Assembly: GCA_047967505.1 (NCBI GenBank)
Contig: CM106541.1
Reading direction: 5' to 3' (one strand)
DNA: 64,000 bases
DNA from: Dipteris shenzhenensis
Lineage: Eukaryota; Polypodiophyta; Polypodiopsida; Gleicheniales
In this document: piece after piece, positions 37,779 through 53,958 of the stretch
Layout: each line of letters opens with the position of its first letter
Position numbering within the stretch: the first letter of the stretch is position 1
The notes under the pieces: model-generated
The model's database searches: none
Told to the model about the DNA's origin: nothing
The model's input: the letters and a program-made list of their open reading frames with translations, nothing else
Made by a program: the position numbers and the translations under genes

Positions 37779-39975
37779 ATGCCAGGCATTCATATCATGG
37801 AGTTTAATTGGTAAAATTTTAATGGGTACAATCTGGTCATGAAGGCTGACGCTGACACTTACGTATCTTGTGAGTTAACTCTCAGCTAGCGAAGTGGAAC
37901 TGCTTTAGTTTTTGAGGATATGAAGTTACTTCTCAAACCAATCGAGACTCCAAGAGAATTGATTACGAATCTAGCACCAAAGATAGAAGTCATTTCCTGT
38001 GGCAAGCTATCACAGGCTTGACAATTTTCTGTTCTTCACCTGTGGAGATCCTTGTCTAAAGCGAAGTGCTTGTATGGGGGACTCTTGCATCAGGGAAGAT
38101 GTATATATTCGAAGACTATTTTGGTGACTGCTAGTCTAAGTTTAGTTCTGATATTTATCAATACGTTTCCATGCCCTGAAACATTATTCTGCCCTCAGAA
38201 AGAGGCATGCATGCCTTTTGTAAGACTTTCATGCAAGTTTATAACTAGGAGCTAATTCCTGTTATGCATGATGGAGTCTATGGTTTTCAACCTTGTGAGT
38301 GACTATCATGAGATTGAATCTGCATACTGTGTTTTGTTTTTAGAGGATGAGTTTGGCCATGTTCCTAGATTCATCTAGATATATGTAAGGTAATGACCGT
38401 TGAAACCCTCCCCCCTTCCCCCGGAAGGAAGGCATGATCCTGTCTGAGTCTCTTGCCTCTTCCTGTAGGGCACTTTACATGTTAATTTGTTTTTTTGTTT
38501 TTCAAATACTGAATCTAATATACCATTCTGCAGAGGCTGCTCATCTTGTGATCTCATTGCAAAATCTACTTAGGGCCAGTGAAACTTTTTAGTGTAGCTG
38601 TGATCGATCTTCTGCTCCTACCAAAACTTAGGCCCAAGGTGTTGCCACAGGATCAAATCTTCGTTTTCAAAAGAATCTGAGTGTTTGTAATGCCCTGTCT
38701 GAGCATGTTAACCCCAAACAACCAGCTTCAAAGGAGAAGTCACATTGATCTATGTGTCTTGATTTGTGATACTTAGGGTCTGTTAGGTGGAAGCATGAGA
38801 AACAGTTGTGAAGTCCTGTTAAAATGAAAGTTTGTTTCTTTGTTGGAGGAAGCAAATTTTACTGCTATTTGAATTTTGTAACTGGTAAAATGCTCCTGAC
38901 TAAGGAGTTTGAAGAAAACTTGCGAGGTTGGGAGATTTAGGATGTGTTCAGCACAGGAGCCTTGAGGGAGCATTCTTTCCTAAGTTTCTATCATGAACTA
39001 GGGAGTCTTGTTCAGTATGCTTTCCTGTGAGCTGATTAGTCTCCTGACAAGCCAACTACTCCATTCTAAGCATTCCACCTGTTTTCCATGCAAACTGGCA
39101 AAGTAATTAGAACAACAAATTCCTAAATTTGTACGATTGGATATATTCTAGTCTTACAAAGGTATATAAAGTAATTGCCCCACCCAAGCTTACCTGCCAA
39201 TTTCATATGGAAGCCTGTATAGTCCCCTCGTATCTCGATTTAAATTGTGAAAGAATGCTCAGAGCTGTGTATATCTGAGTCGAGTTTTAAAAAATGCCAT
39301 CAGGTACATTGTCTTCGGTGTCTATGCCCTTCTGCATGACTCTTTCTACTGTGAGTGCTATTTTTGAATTCCATTCCACTCCTCTTCTTTGGCTTTTAAT
39401 TGTGGTTAGTCTCTTAGGGTTACAGAAGCTTGAATAGTTTACACAATTTGATTTGTATTTGCTTGACGAGTGAAAATTGTAACCTGCGTTTATTTGTCCG
39501 AGGTCGCAGGCATAAGTCTGTGCTCTATCAGGTTAAATACACAACTGGTCTCAACGCCACACAAGATTGCTATCATGCGCCTTGGATTTACTTCCGTGTA
39601 AATGTTTACTACATATATATGGCCCATCAAAGCTTAGTTGTGGTTCATTGTGTATATGAAATGTACACTGTTGGTGTGGTACTGAGGTTATAACAGGCTT
39701 TTGTTGTTCATTGATGACAATGTGCTTTTTTGTGCCAAGTTTGCACATAACAGGGATTCAATGGAGTTTGTTGTTCAGTGGACAGTGTCTTGGGCTAGTC
39801 AGTTTGATTCTTCTTCTTCTTGAGTATCAAGAAGCTTGCCTTAGCTTTTGTTTGTGTGTGATGTTAATGAAGCACGTATTTTTCACTTGTAAAGTAATTA
39901 AGAACAATAAATGGGAGCACTCGAAGTAGTCACAAACTTGAATACAAGATCTGAAAGTGTCAAAACACAATTGTT
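37779..39975 (+). other. ROP 3' flank, including presumed 3' UTR
   Basis: No further coding is seen. The transcript end is not obvious. The first clear AATAAA-like site on this strand is near 39906, and closer weaker A/T signals occur at about 37800-37830. Composition is ordinary, without transposon motifs, in contrast to the rest of the window. Confidence 0.4.
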
Positions 39976-39979
39976 GTTA

Positions 39980-40515
39980 GCTTTATTATTTGATCAAGTA
40001 CTTATGCGATGGGAATGTCACTTTGCATGTAAGTCAATTCCACCTAGTGGAAGGTGTGTGCAAAGTATTGTGTCCATCGAATATGCTTTGCATTGTCGAT
40101 CAAGCATAAAACGTCATTTTTGCTCTAGTGTCATGCACAACCATAAAAAAACACGGTTCTAAGTGTGTTATTCAAACAAGTACTTATCAGATGGGAGCTA
40201 CACTTTGTACGCAAGTTTGTTTCAACTAGGTTGAGGTGCATGCAAAGTATTGTTACCATCGGATATGATTTGCATGGCCGATCATGTATTGTACACCGTT
40301 TTTTCCCTAGTGATATGTACATCCGTAAAAAAACACGCCCTTAGGTGTGTTATCTGACCAAGTACTTATGGGATGGGTGTGCCTCTTGAGAACATTACAA
40401 TACTACCTAGGTTCAGGCATAACAAAAGTGTTGTGCCCATCGGATATCTTTTGCATGGTCAATTGAGCATTAAATACTATTTTTGCTCTAGTGTCATGCA
40501 CATCCGTAGTTCGCA
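39980..40515 (+). repeat. Satellite-like tandem repeat, 182-bp period, three copies
   Basis: The anchor CAAGTACTTAT occurs at 39995, 40177 and 40359, exactly 182 bp apart each time. Each unit also carries ATGGG, then GCAAAGTATTGT or a variant, CCATCG, TTTGCAT, CGATCA or a variant, a T-rich run, CTAGTG(T/A)(C/T)ATG and CC(A/G)TAAAAAAACACG. Copies differ by substitutions and small gaps. No coding. Confidence 0.9.
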
Positions 40516-41640
40516 TGGACTATCTTATTCTCTAGAATGGCATATTGAGGCATGAACCTCTCCTTTGGGGCCACTTGGATGGTGATTATATAGGGGACGG
40601 ACTTGTGTGGTCTTATGTGGCTAAATGGTGAAGTTGATGTAAAAAGATAGGTTGGTGGGTAAATGGCATGTGGCAACGGAATGAACGATACCACATGGAA
40701 TAATGTCCATTGCCATGGATGGTATATATGAGTTGAAAAACAATCTCTCTCATAGCCTCTCATGTCCTTCTACTAAGGGAAAAGAGAGGGAGTGATTTTG
40801 GTTAGGTGGTGGTCTGATGGCACACCGACTTGACCAATGACATGTGGCAATATTTGGAGCTTTAACATTGCAACTTTAGCGCTGCTAAGTTATGTTATAA
40901 TTTAAAAAAATTGGCAATTAACCTCAATTGTTACTTCATAAACAAGTTTTCGAGTGTGCTTTTGTTGGAATAGTCATTAGTCATTAGAAAATCACATGCA
41001 ATTCATAGATTTTTAAAAAGTAAGAAAAACCTTAAGTTGTGGATTGAAAAAACTCACAAATGTGAGCATCATTTGAGGTCTTATGATGGGCAAGGTTTTT
41101 GGATAGATGCATAGGGGACGTAAGGGCTACCTCCATGGGTTGCGCTTGAAGAGGGATCAAGCTAGTAGGATACTACCATTTATTGACTAATATTAGATGA
41201 GCTTATTAGGAACAAAATTTATTTGTTGATGTTGCCTTTCTAAGGAGCAACTTATTAGGTATTGGTTAGAATGGTATGTTTTAGAAATGGTTTTGCTTCT
41301 TCATATTTTCTCATGTGATGATTGTTAAAGATTGTTTTGTCCTCTTTGCATTGATGATTGCTTTGCTCTATTCATCGCTAAGGGTGCTTTGAATTATTGA
41401 ATAGACGTTATCGGAAAAGTGAATGAGAAAAGGAAATAACTCAAAGAAAATGAACGAGAGGAAACAAGAAGAAAAACAAGAAAAGGATTGGAAAACAATA
41501 ACTAGGCATGGAGACCTTCATAGTTGGAGTGCGATGAGAAGACTTTTGAGGTGGGTATTGTGGGTCCTTATGGAATGCCTACAAATACCTGTATAGAAAG
41601 CTTGAAGATCAAAGAGGAAATCTTTGAACGTCGATAGTGA
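40516..41640. other. Intergenic stretch, no gene recognised
   Basis: AT-rich with scattered short frames; no repeat or protein motif seen. Confidence 0.5.
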
Positions 41641-42900
41641 GAGGTGTTGACTCTAAAGAAAAGTATGATGGACCTTGTTGGCCAAAGTAAGAGTGCTCCT
41701 ATAGTATTCCCATCTACCTTCGCTTTTGTAGCAAGTTGCTCCCCGTGTTTGGCTTCTTTCGAGTCTACGTTGCCAAAGAGTGATGACTACATTGTTAGGG
41801 GGAAAAGCACCTCTATGATCTTTCACTTGTTTTTTTATCATTTCACTTTTTGAATCCTCTCATGAGTACTTCACACATTCATAATTGTCCTTTCACCCTT
41901 CCTTACTCCTATCAAATCTAAGCGTGTACTTAATGCCTTCAACTTCAAATCATCAAATTCACAAAAAGGAAGGCTCCAACATGCTTTCAGGGGGGCTAGC
42001 AAGTGACTACTTTTTAGCATTAAAAGTGTAGCAATTTTACATCCATATACAAGGTTATCTTGAAGGGTGAGGAATTTGATACTTCTCAATCTTTTCAATG
42101 TTGGCTCATGTCTCTAGACCTTTACTATAGTCCTTACAACACTTATTGCTGATCATGAAGAGGACAATACCAATAACCACAAACTCTTTCCAAAGCTTGG
42201 CTCAAAGGTTATCAGCCTCCCAGATCTCAAGTTTATCAACCACTTTGTCATCCAATGATGGATCGAGTTCTTTTGGGTAAGAATGAAAAGGAGCCTCTCT
42301 TTCTAATCACCTAGAGAAAGAGTTCATGAATGCCCTGTCAGCTTGTGAGCCTTGCAAATACTGGGGAGTTAATGAAGTGCTAAGCTCTATGGGTTTTCAA
42401 ATCGGTTTCATTGGATAGATTCCCAAGTCCCTTGGCCAACTAGTTTGTGGGGGAAGCCTAGAGTATGGTCTCATAAAAAGCTCACGAGGAGCTTCACAAT
42501 CTAACTTGCACAACCTACACAATGGTTGGTTGGTGAGTTGTATTAACATGTACTCATTGGAAGAGTGCTCCTTAGATCCTTGGCTGTGAGAGTCTATCCT
42601 TAATCCAAATGGCATCGTACACACCAATGATGGCACCCAAAGTAACACCTGCCATAATTTTTCTAGAAAGCTTGGGCCCACTGCGGATAGCACCACATCT
42701 TGCCTCACTAAAATGCATTTGTGTGGAGGCACAAGGGACACCAATCCCCCTTTCCGTTTAGCGAGAAGTTTGAATGGATGCAAACTAGGGTGTTACTCTT
42801 GAACAGTCCCATGTAATCAGCAAGCAAAAAGTCCACACCCATGCTCTCCCCCTGACCCTTATGTCGCATCCCAAAACTCAACTTTGAAGGCATCCTAAAA
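41641..42900 (-). other. Possible broken minus-strand coding relic, family unknown
   Basis: Several minus-strand frames lie end to end (42708-42893, 42397-42783, 41871-42098) with protein-like composition, such as VDFLLADYMGLFKSNTL, LSAVGPSFLEKLWQVLLWVP and LQDNLVYGCKIATLLML. No family could be named. The pattern suggests an old coding sequence, perhaps of transposon origin, broken by frameshifts. Confidence 0.3.
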
Positions 42901-44808
42901 TTGCACGAACATTATTAATTCAAAATCATTAAGATAAGCACATAAAATCAAAAATAATTGTAAATGTTAAAATTAACATTAAGTTATAGTCTCTTGTGCA
43001 TCTTTTTCATCAAAGCTTCATTTATTCAAGTCAATGGAGCTCTTGCTCTCATCTATGTGAGCTGATGGAGAAGATGATGAGGCCTTGGCAAGGCTTTCAA
43101 TTCTTGGTTGTTTAGCCTTTTCCCACATTTCATTCCCTTTGCTGTTGGATGGATGGGATGGGACCCACAAAATCAATCCCCGATTTTTCAAATGGATTTG
43201 TGCAAAAACTAGACCCATGGGCTTTTGAAGGCTACCATAGGCGGCTAGGCCCGCCCTGAGCTTCTAGGCCTCCGTATTGACCTCCACCCCCCCTCCTAGA
43301 TCCCCTCCTGCCTCTATATCGACCTCCAGCCCCCCCTCCTACATCTCCTCTAGCCTCCTTTCATGACCCTCCCCCCCTCCTGCATCTCCACCACCCACCT
43401 CCCCCCCCCCTCCACCTTAGTCGCGTCGCCCTCCGACCTCAATCCGCCCGCTGCCCCCCACCCCCCCTTCTCAAAAAAAGAAAAAAGAGTACTAACCCCC
43501 TAAATATTAACCTAAGTTAGGTTAGTGGAACCTAGGTTAGGTTAGTGGAACCTAGGTTAGGTTAGATGACCATAAACTGAGTTAGTTTGAGGTTAGATTA
43601 AAGTTAACTTTGGTTCACTTAGTGACTAACTATAGTTAGTTGGACTAACTACACTTGTTCGACTAACTGACAGTCACACTAACTGGATAGCTAGATTAAC
43701 TAAGTTAGGCTAAATGAATTAGACCAGTTAAAGTAATTGTATCTCAATCTAACTAGAAGTTAGCTCACAACCCTAGTTAGGCCTAAGGTCTAGGTCCATT
43801 CACACTTGGACCTAAAGACCAAAGGGCCCCTAAATTCCCCTAACTTTATAGGTTTATAACTTGCTTATTTGAGACCCGAATTGGACCCAAATTAAACTAC
43901 TTTAAAAAATAGAAATAAAATTTTAATTATGGATGTTTAATTATCATTATATTTACAAGTTAGTAGAATTTTATTGTATTTTAAATGTCATGGTATCTTT
44001 ATGTATGGATGTATGCATGCATGGATAAACCTTTGGAAGGTTCAATGCATTGTTTCAATTGAAATAAATTATATCGAAAGTTTTCATTGTTTGAGACATG
44101 AGGGTTTGAGATTGTTGAGCTAAATTGAATTCAACAACAATGGTATATGTGACTTTGTGTTGCTTTGCAAATAGATGCAAGGTAGATGCATTTGAAAGGG
44201 GGAGGTAAGAGTGAAAGAACTAGAGATAAAGGGATGAGGTGGTGAAGATGAGTATTGGGTGGTCAAGGGTTTGCTCAACGCCTAAGTACTTCCAATTTCA
44301 TTGAAAATTTGAAAAATGTTGACCTCAAAGCCATGCACTCATTCAAACTATCGACCCCAAAATATGTGCCATAAGTGAGGCCAAAGGATTTGAACATTGC
44401 TAGAAGGCTTCTTCAAAGGACCCTTCTCTTATTTTTCTTGTATACTTCTTTTTCATGAGAGTTTACAACTTTTGGTCCCTAAATCTCATGGCCTTTCATC
44501 TTAAGCCTCTTTTCTCTAGAGATCTTAGGTCTAATGTTATTATCTCATTTCCAAGGTGCCAATGTGTCATGTTTCCTATGTAGCTCACCCAACAATGTTT
44601 TTTTAAATAGCAAAAATTCTTTCTAGCTAAGCAAATCTATATTAACCTTTTATAGCACATAAATTTGATTTTAAATATTTAGAAAATAGTATATGGTTTC
44701 TTATAGAAATATTCTGTTGGATTGCATTTGAGGTTGAAGAATACTAAGTATATTACATTATACTAAATTTGAGAGACAAAGATGCCACTTGCATACAAAT
44801 TCTAATAT

Positions 44809-44810
<2 letters not shown>
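42901..44810. other. Intergenic stretch with C-rich tract and 20-bp tandem repeat
   Basis: A C-rich patch runs about 43280-43470. At 43511-43566 there are nearly three copies of a 20-bp unit, CCTAGGTTAGGTTAGTGGAA (the first copy has CCTAAG). Surrounding 43570-43770 is rich in GTTAGT/TTAACT words. The remainder is AT-rich with nothing recognised. Confidence 0.55.

Positions 44811-44811
<1 letters not shown>

Positions 44812-44893
<82 letters not shown>
44812..44893 (+). repeat. (TC)n microsatellite, about 41 units
   Basis: A perfect TC run of about 82 bp. Its purine strand is the minus strand, opposite to the large GA arrays further on. Confidence 0.97.
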
Positions 44894-44895
<2 letters not shown>

Positions 44896-45528
44896 GTTGT
44901 ACGTTTTATTGGGCATCCGACTTCCTTAATTGGATGCCACATGTATGTGTTTGCAACCCATAGGAAGGTAGCATAGGTAGAATCTTCAAAGGAAAGAAAG
45001 TTCTACATGATGGGATCAGATTTCCATAAACATTATGAGCTCAGTTCAATCTATTTGAAGGCATATGGGATGCAAGAAAGATCAAAAAGAAAAAGAGATA
45101 CACAAAGAACTACACCAAGAACCTCTCCAATGACAATGTACCTCACACTATGGGAGCTTGGAAGAGAAGAAGGAAAAGGACAAGACATGCCATCAAAGGG
45201 GGGTATTTCCCTACATCTTCAATTTAGAATTTTGTGGGTGTGGTCAATAAGGGTTCTCTGCCTTGGGATGTCCCCCTGAAAAGATTGTATTAGGTTATGT
45301 AAGGGTTGCTAGTCATTTTGTCAAGAAACCTCCAAGAGACATTGTAAACCGGGGACCAAAATTGGAATGAGATCATGTTGGAGCTAGGGTGTCCAAAATG
45401 AGTCATCTGCCAATGCACCTTAGAGTGAGTCTAGGTTGGGATCATGTGTGTTGCCACCAGAGGTGGGCAAGCCATGAAGTTTCCCATAGACTATTGCTAG
45501 GGGTCAAGGTCATCAATTTGTGGGGGGG
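44894..45528 (+). other. Stretch upstream of an LTR, possible degenerate retroelement interior
   Basis: No clear domain. An open frame (45007-45279) is unremarkable. The stretch ends in the purine tract GTGGGGGGG (45520-45528) directly before an LTR-type start, so part of it may be the 3' end of an LTR element. Names cannot be given. Confidence 0.35.
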
Positions 45529-45840
45529 TGTTAGAACAAATTGATGAAGGTATACATATGGTTGTGTGTGTGTGCTTGTGTGTCCATGTGTGTGACCACC
45601 TGTGTGGTGAGTGTGTGCCTGTAGTAGGTGTGAGTGTGGAAGGTTCTAGTGGATGATGGAGAGATTCATGGAGAGATCACTAGAGTGATTTGTGGATCTG
45701 GGATGCTTTCTTGTGAGCTCACATACAATGTATCACTGGCCTATATATTGGAGCTTCCTCTCATGAATAAACTACTCTTTCTCCTTCATTGTTGATCTCA
45801 TCATGATTTCTTTTCAGTTCCTTCAAGAATGAATGCTACA
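45529..45840 (+). repeat. Probable LTR (3' or solo), about 312 bp
   Basis: It begins TGTTAGAACAAATTG after a G-run polypurine tract and ends GAATGCTACA. Inside are a GT-rich patch, a TATA-type box (CTATATATTGG, about 45740) and a polyadenylation-like AATAAA (about 45766) in the right order. No primer-binding site follows, so it is a 3' or solo LTR. The end is inferred from the CA terminus. Confidence 0.5.
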
Positions 45841-46202
45841 GTAAACGTTGAAATGAGATGAGCCAGACTGTTTTAACGATTCTTACGTCCCTTTTACTCT
45901 CTCCCAAAGTTTGAGTCTGTGCTCCACTTGTGCTGATGCTTATGGAGTCGGACAAGGTATAACAGTTGAAGATGAAGGCAGAGTATATCTGTGACAGTTG
46001 AAATATACGAAGCTCAGTACCAAGAAGTCCTTTTTTTTTCAAAAAAAGATGGTTTTTATGTCTTGTCAAAAGACATTGTGCAAAATGGCCATCTTTTTAA
46101 AAAATATGTAAAATTCACATGAAAAGAAGGAAATCTTTGAAAGATCCCCCTTGAGTTTCTCATTTTCAGGTTACAGTTCTCGAATTAAATGTTACAATGT
46201 GT

Positions 46203-48170
<1,968 letters not shown>

Positions 48171-48710
48171 TGTTAGAGCCTTTTCTTCTTAGATAAAAAG
48201 AATAATCAATCCAAAGATTATGAGATTTACTTATGCAAATAATCTGTGACTAAGGCTCAATAGACTCAGATGAATAACTATAGAATTAAGAAGCTAGATA
48301 CATCCGAATTGACTGCTCATGACATAGGACTGAGGCTCATCCCTACGAGGTTTTTTGCTAGTACAAAAGAGAGAAGGAACCAACTCTACTATGGACCTAC
48401 GGTGAGTAGTACAGACTTAGCCACCACAAGGGCTTGGACAAAAAGGAGGAGGTCGTCATCTCCATCAGCTATATTGTGAGAGCCATCGAGCTCTGAGCAG
48501 AGCTCTGATCAGAAGCCTAGTGGAGATAACCAAGTGTCATAAGACCTCCAAGAGCCACCATGCAGGGAAGTCTTGAGATCTACCAACAACATTCCATCAA
48601 TAGTAGAGTGCTAAGTGGCTTCTACATAATATTATGCAATGACCATCTAATATGTTCCAAACAAAACTGCCAAATAGATCACGTGTTCTCCTAGGAGGTT
48701 GCATCTAACA
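48171..48710 (-). repeat. Minus-strand LTR, probably 3' LTR, at the edge of the GA array
   Basis: Read on the minus strand it starts TGTTAGATGCAACCTCC at 48710, preceded by a purine tract (GAAGGAGGGCA, plus 48711-48721), and ends CTCTAACA at 48171 against the GA array. Plus-strand landmarks line up, diverged, with the solo LTR at 49663-50123: CAACTCTACTATGGACC here versus TAACTCTACTAAGGACC there, and ACAAAAAGGAGGAGGT versus ACAAAAGGAAGGAGGT. It is therefore a distant member of the same LTR family. Confidence 0.55.
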
Positions 48711-49078
48711 TGCCCTCCTTCGACCGAGATGGGAGTACACCCAAACAATTATGGACATCGTATTCCATAAGAAACACATGCATCACAGCCTATCAAAAAA
48801 CTATGTCTAACATCAGAGTTAGACACTGGCATCAAAGCCAGAACACTGGAGCATAAACAACTAGCATGGCTTTAGAAAGCCCAGACTTGTCATTTGAGAT
48901 GAAACTCGCGATTTTCTTTTGTTGTGGTCGTTCTTTAGTTGTGCAAGTATCACTTGCCCTTGCTTTGCCTCCTCATCTCTTTGCTTTTTGTTGCAGAAAA
49001 TCCTCTATGAGTCCCAGTTTTCCATAGTAGTAGCATGCGTGCATCCCCTTTAGTCATATTTCTTTTTTTCCTTGCAGA
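48711..49078 (-). mobile_element. Interior of the minus-strand LTR element, cut by the assembly gap
   Basis: Sequence on the internal side of the LTR's purine tract, running into the N gap. A minus-strand frame ends in TKSKEMRRQSKGK, with no domain recognised. The rest of this element, including any 5' LTR, would lie in or beyond the gap. Confidence 0.4.
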
Positions 49079-49178
49079 NNNNNNNNNNNNNNNNNNNNNN
49101 NNNNNNNNNNNNNNNNNNNNNNNNNNNNNNNNNNNNNNNNNNNNNNNNNNNNNNNNNNNNNNNNNNNNNNNNNNNNNN
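49079..49178. other. Assembly gap (100 N)
   Basis: Exactly 100 consecutive N, the usual placeholder for a gap of unknown size. It falls between an LTR-element interior and a GA array, so array length and element structure here are not reliable. Confidence 1.
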
Positions 49179-49201
49179 TAAAGAGAGAGAGAGAGAGAGC
49201 G

Positions 49202-49250
<49 letters not shown>

Positions 49251-49346
49251 AGAGACATAGAGAGATAGATACAAAGAGAGAGAGAGAGAGAGAGAGAATG
49301 TGACTTGCGAGGGGGAATAAATGCGGTGACACATCCAAAGAGGGAG

Positions 49347-49409
<63 letters not shown>

Positions 49410-49535
49410 GAGAGAGTAAGACAAAAGAGAGAGATACAGAGAGGGAGAGAGACGAGTGTGGGGGGGGGGGGGGGGAGTAAATGTGACTTGCAAAGGGGAG
49501 CAAATGTGGTGACACGTACAAAGAGTGAAACATAA

Positions 49536-49612
<77 letters not shown>

Positions 49613-49657
49613 GAGAGAGAGAGAGAGAAGGGGGGGGGAGGGAGGGAGGGAGAGGGA
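49179..49657 (+). repeat. (GA)n array with minisatellite cores, block 2
   Basis: GA runs with two cores at about 49297 and 49473 (AATGTGACTTGC and then AATAAATGCGGTGACAC in the first). The block begins immediately after the gap and ends at the solo LTR target site. Confidence 0.95.
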
Positions 49658-50128
49658 GAGCCTAATAAGAATTCCACTTTGTTTAAAGAACAAATAACGT
49701 GATTGAAGACTACACTTAAGACGTAATAATAATAATATTGTATTGCAAATGAGACGCCTCAACCCTACAGGGTTTGTTGGCTCATACAATAAAAGATAAC
49801 TCTACTAAGGACCCTGTAGACTACTGCAGCTAGCTGCTTACAAGACACAAACTAAGGCACGAATCCTTCAAGACAAAAGGAAGGAGGTGACTGTCTTCAA
49901 TTAGTTATATGCTGCCTCACCCAAACCGCCATGCAACATGTCTAGGTCTCTAGAAAACTCCAAGAGACACATGCCACTTGTAGACCTCCATGAAGGTTCG
50001 ACTGCAGTCCACCAATCATCGACCAGCTCTCTTGCATGGCTTTCCAACAAGCCAACTTAGTCGACCAACCCAGTAGATCCACGTAGAGTAGGGAAGACAC
50101 CCTAAAAGATCATTACGCTAACAGAGCC
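49658..50128 (-). mobile_element. Solo LTR with perfect 5-bp target site duplication
   Basis: On the minus strand the LTR runs from TGTTAGCGTAATGATC (50123) to ATTCTTATTA (49663), 461 bp, ending TA rather than the usual CA. The plus-strand 5-mers GAGCC at 49658-49662 and 50124-50128 flank it exactly. Its start matches the LTR at 52964 (TGTTAGAAGAATGATC), and both carry AGCCAACAAAC and GTTGAGGC in the same order. No primer-binding site or coding follows, so it is a recombination remnant of an element inserted into the GA array. Confidence 0.8.
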
Positions 50129-52963
<2,835 letters not shown>

Positions 52964-52966
<3 letters not shown>

Positions 52967-53444
52967 TAGAAGAATGATCCTTATAGGGATGCACTTTGAC
53001 TAAGGGTTGATAGCGGCCACATGTCTAGATTCAATTGGAGAAGACATTTCTATGATTGTGATTGGGTGATTGATGTGTTGGGCTCACAGTTGGCTCCTCA
53101 AGCAAATGAATGAATGCATGGGCTTCACATGGTGGTTCTTCTACAAAACTCCATCGTGGAGTAGTCATCTCTTCTCTTTGTCGTAATCACATGCCTGAGT
53201 GCCGTGAGGTCGTAGTCGATTGTAGTCTAGTACTCTGATGCAGCTGCATATCAGAGATAGAGTCGTTAGTAAAGTCTATCATCTTGTAAGCCAACAAACT
53301 TGGTAGAGTTGAGGCACACAATTTGATTCAAATAAAAGTTCTTTGAGTGTCTATTTTGAATCTCTTTTGTTCATAATTCTGTGTTAATTATTTAAGAATT
53401 CTTTTAGTGTATGTGAAGAGTTGATCTCACTCAGAAATCCAACA
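52964..53444 (+). repeat. 5' LTR of an LTR retrotransposon, 481 bp
   Basis: It begins TGTTAGAAGAATGATCC and ends AATCCAACA, followed two bases later by a primer-binding site. Internal landmarks match the minus-oriented solo LTR at 49663-50123. Near the 3' part AATAAAAG (about 53331) could serve as a polyadenylation signal. The left end abuts the GA array. Confidence 0.8.
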
Positions 53445-53446
53445 TT

Positions 53447-53458
53447 TGGTATTAGAGC
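53447..53458 (+). other. Primer-binding site (variant of initiator tRNA-Met type)
   Basis: TGGTATTAGAGC differs by one base (T for C) from the canonical copia site. It confirms that the LTR at 52964 is a 5' LTR in plus orientation. Confidence 0.8.
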
Positions 53459-53895
53459 GTGGTCATGAGCATTAGGGGAGAAATGGGGTCTGAAAAGGGC
53501 CTCCAATTAGTGTTTCCTAATTATAAGGGATTAGAGAGTGATTTGAGGTGTACTAATGAGAGTGCTAGAAGGTGTGGGGCAATGGTCTGTTGAGGTGGAG
53601 GGTGGGCAGGGCTGCAGAGAGCCCCTATTGGTTGCTCCCCTTACACTAGGGACCACCCAAACCATCCCCCCACTCTTAACCCATGTTTGACCCTCCTACC
53701 AAGTGCACCTCCCCCACATGAGCCCAAAACTGCCTTCAATGGGATGGTAGGGCCCTTTTGGCAAATTTTCCTTCTCCCCTCCCTCTTTCTAGGGCCTCTA
53801 CCCCCCAGTGTTCTAGTCCGGCCTACCAAATCCCATGCATTTTCCCTCTTCCCCCTCTTTCTTTGCTCTTTCTTGCTTTGGCCTGCTTGCTGCAG

Positions 53896-53934
<39 letters not shown>

Positions 53935-53958
53935 CTCTCTCTCTCTCTCTCCCTCTCC
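53459..53958 (+). mobile_element. Leader/gag start of the LTR element, then unrelated low-complexity sequence
   Basis: A possible gag start reads MGSEKGLQLVFPNYKGLE at 53484, which fits the opening of copia gag proteins. A stop comes soon after, and a CT-rich run lies at 53898-53951. No further gag, protease or pol motifs follow, so the element is truncated or its inside has been replaced. No 3' LTR was found in the window. Confidence 0.45.

Noticed and set aside
48824-48840. TGGCATCAAAGCC box resembling a primer-binding site after a TGTTAG start at 48171
   Set aside because: Comparison with the solo LTR at 49663-50123 shows the LTR here is on the minus strand (start at 48710, polypurine tract beside it), so a plus-strand primer site makes no sense.
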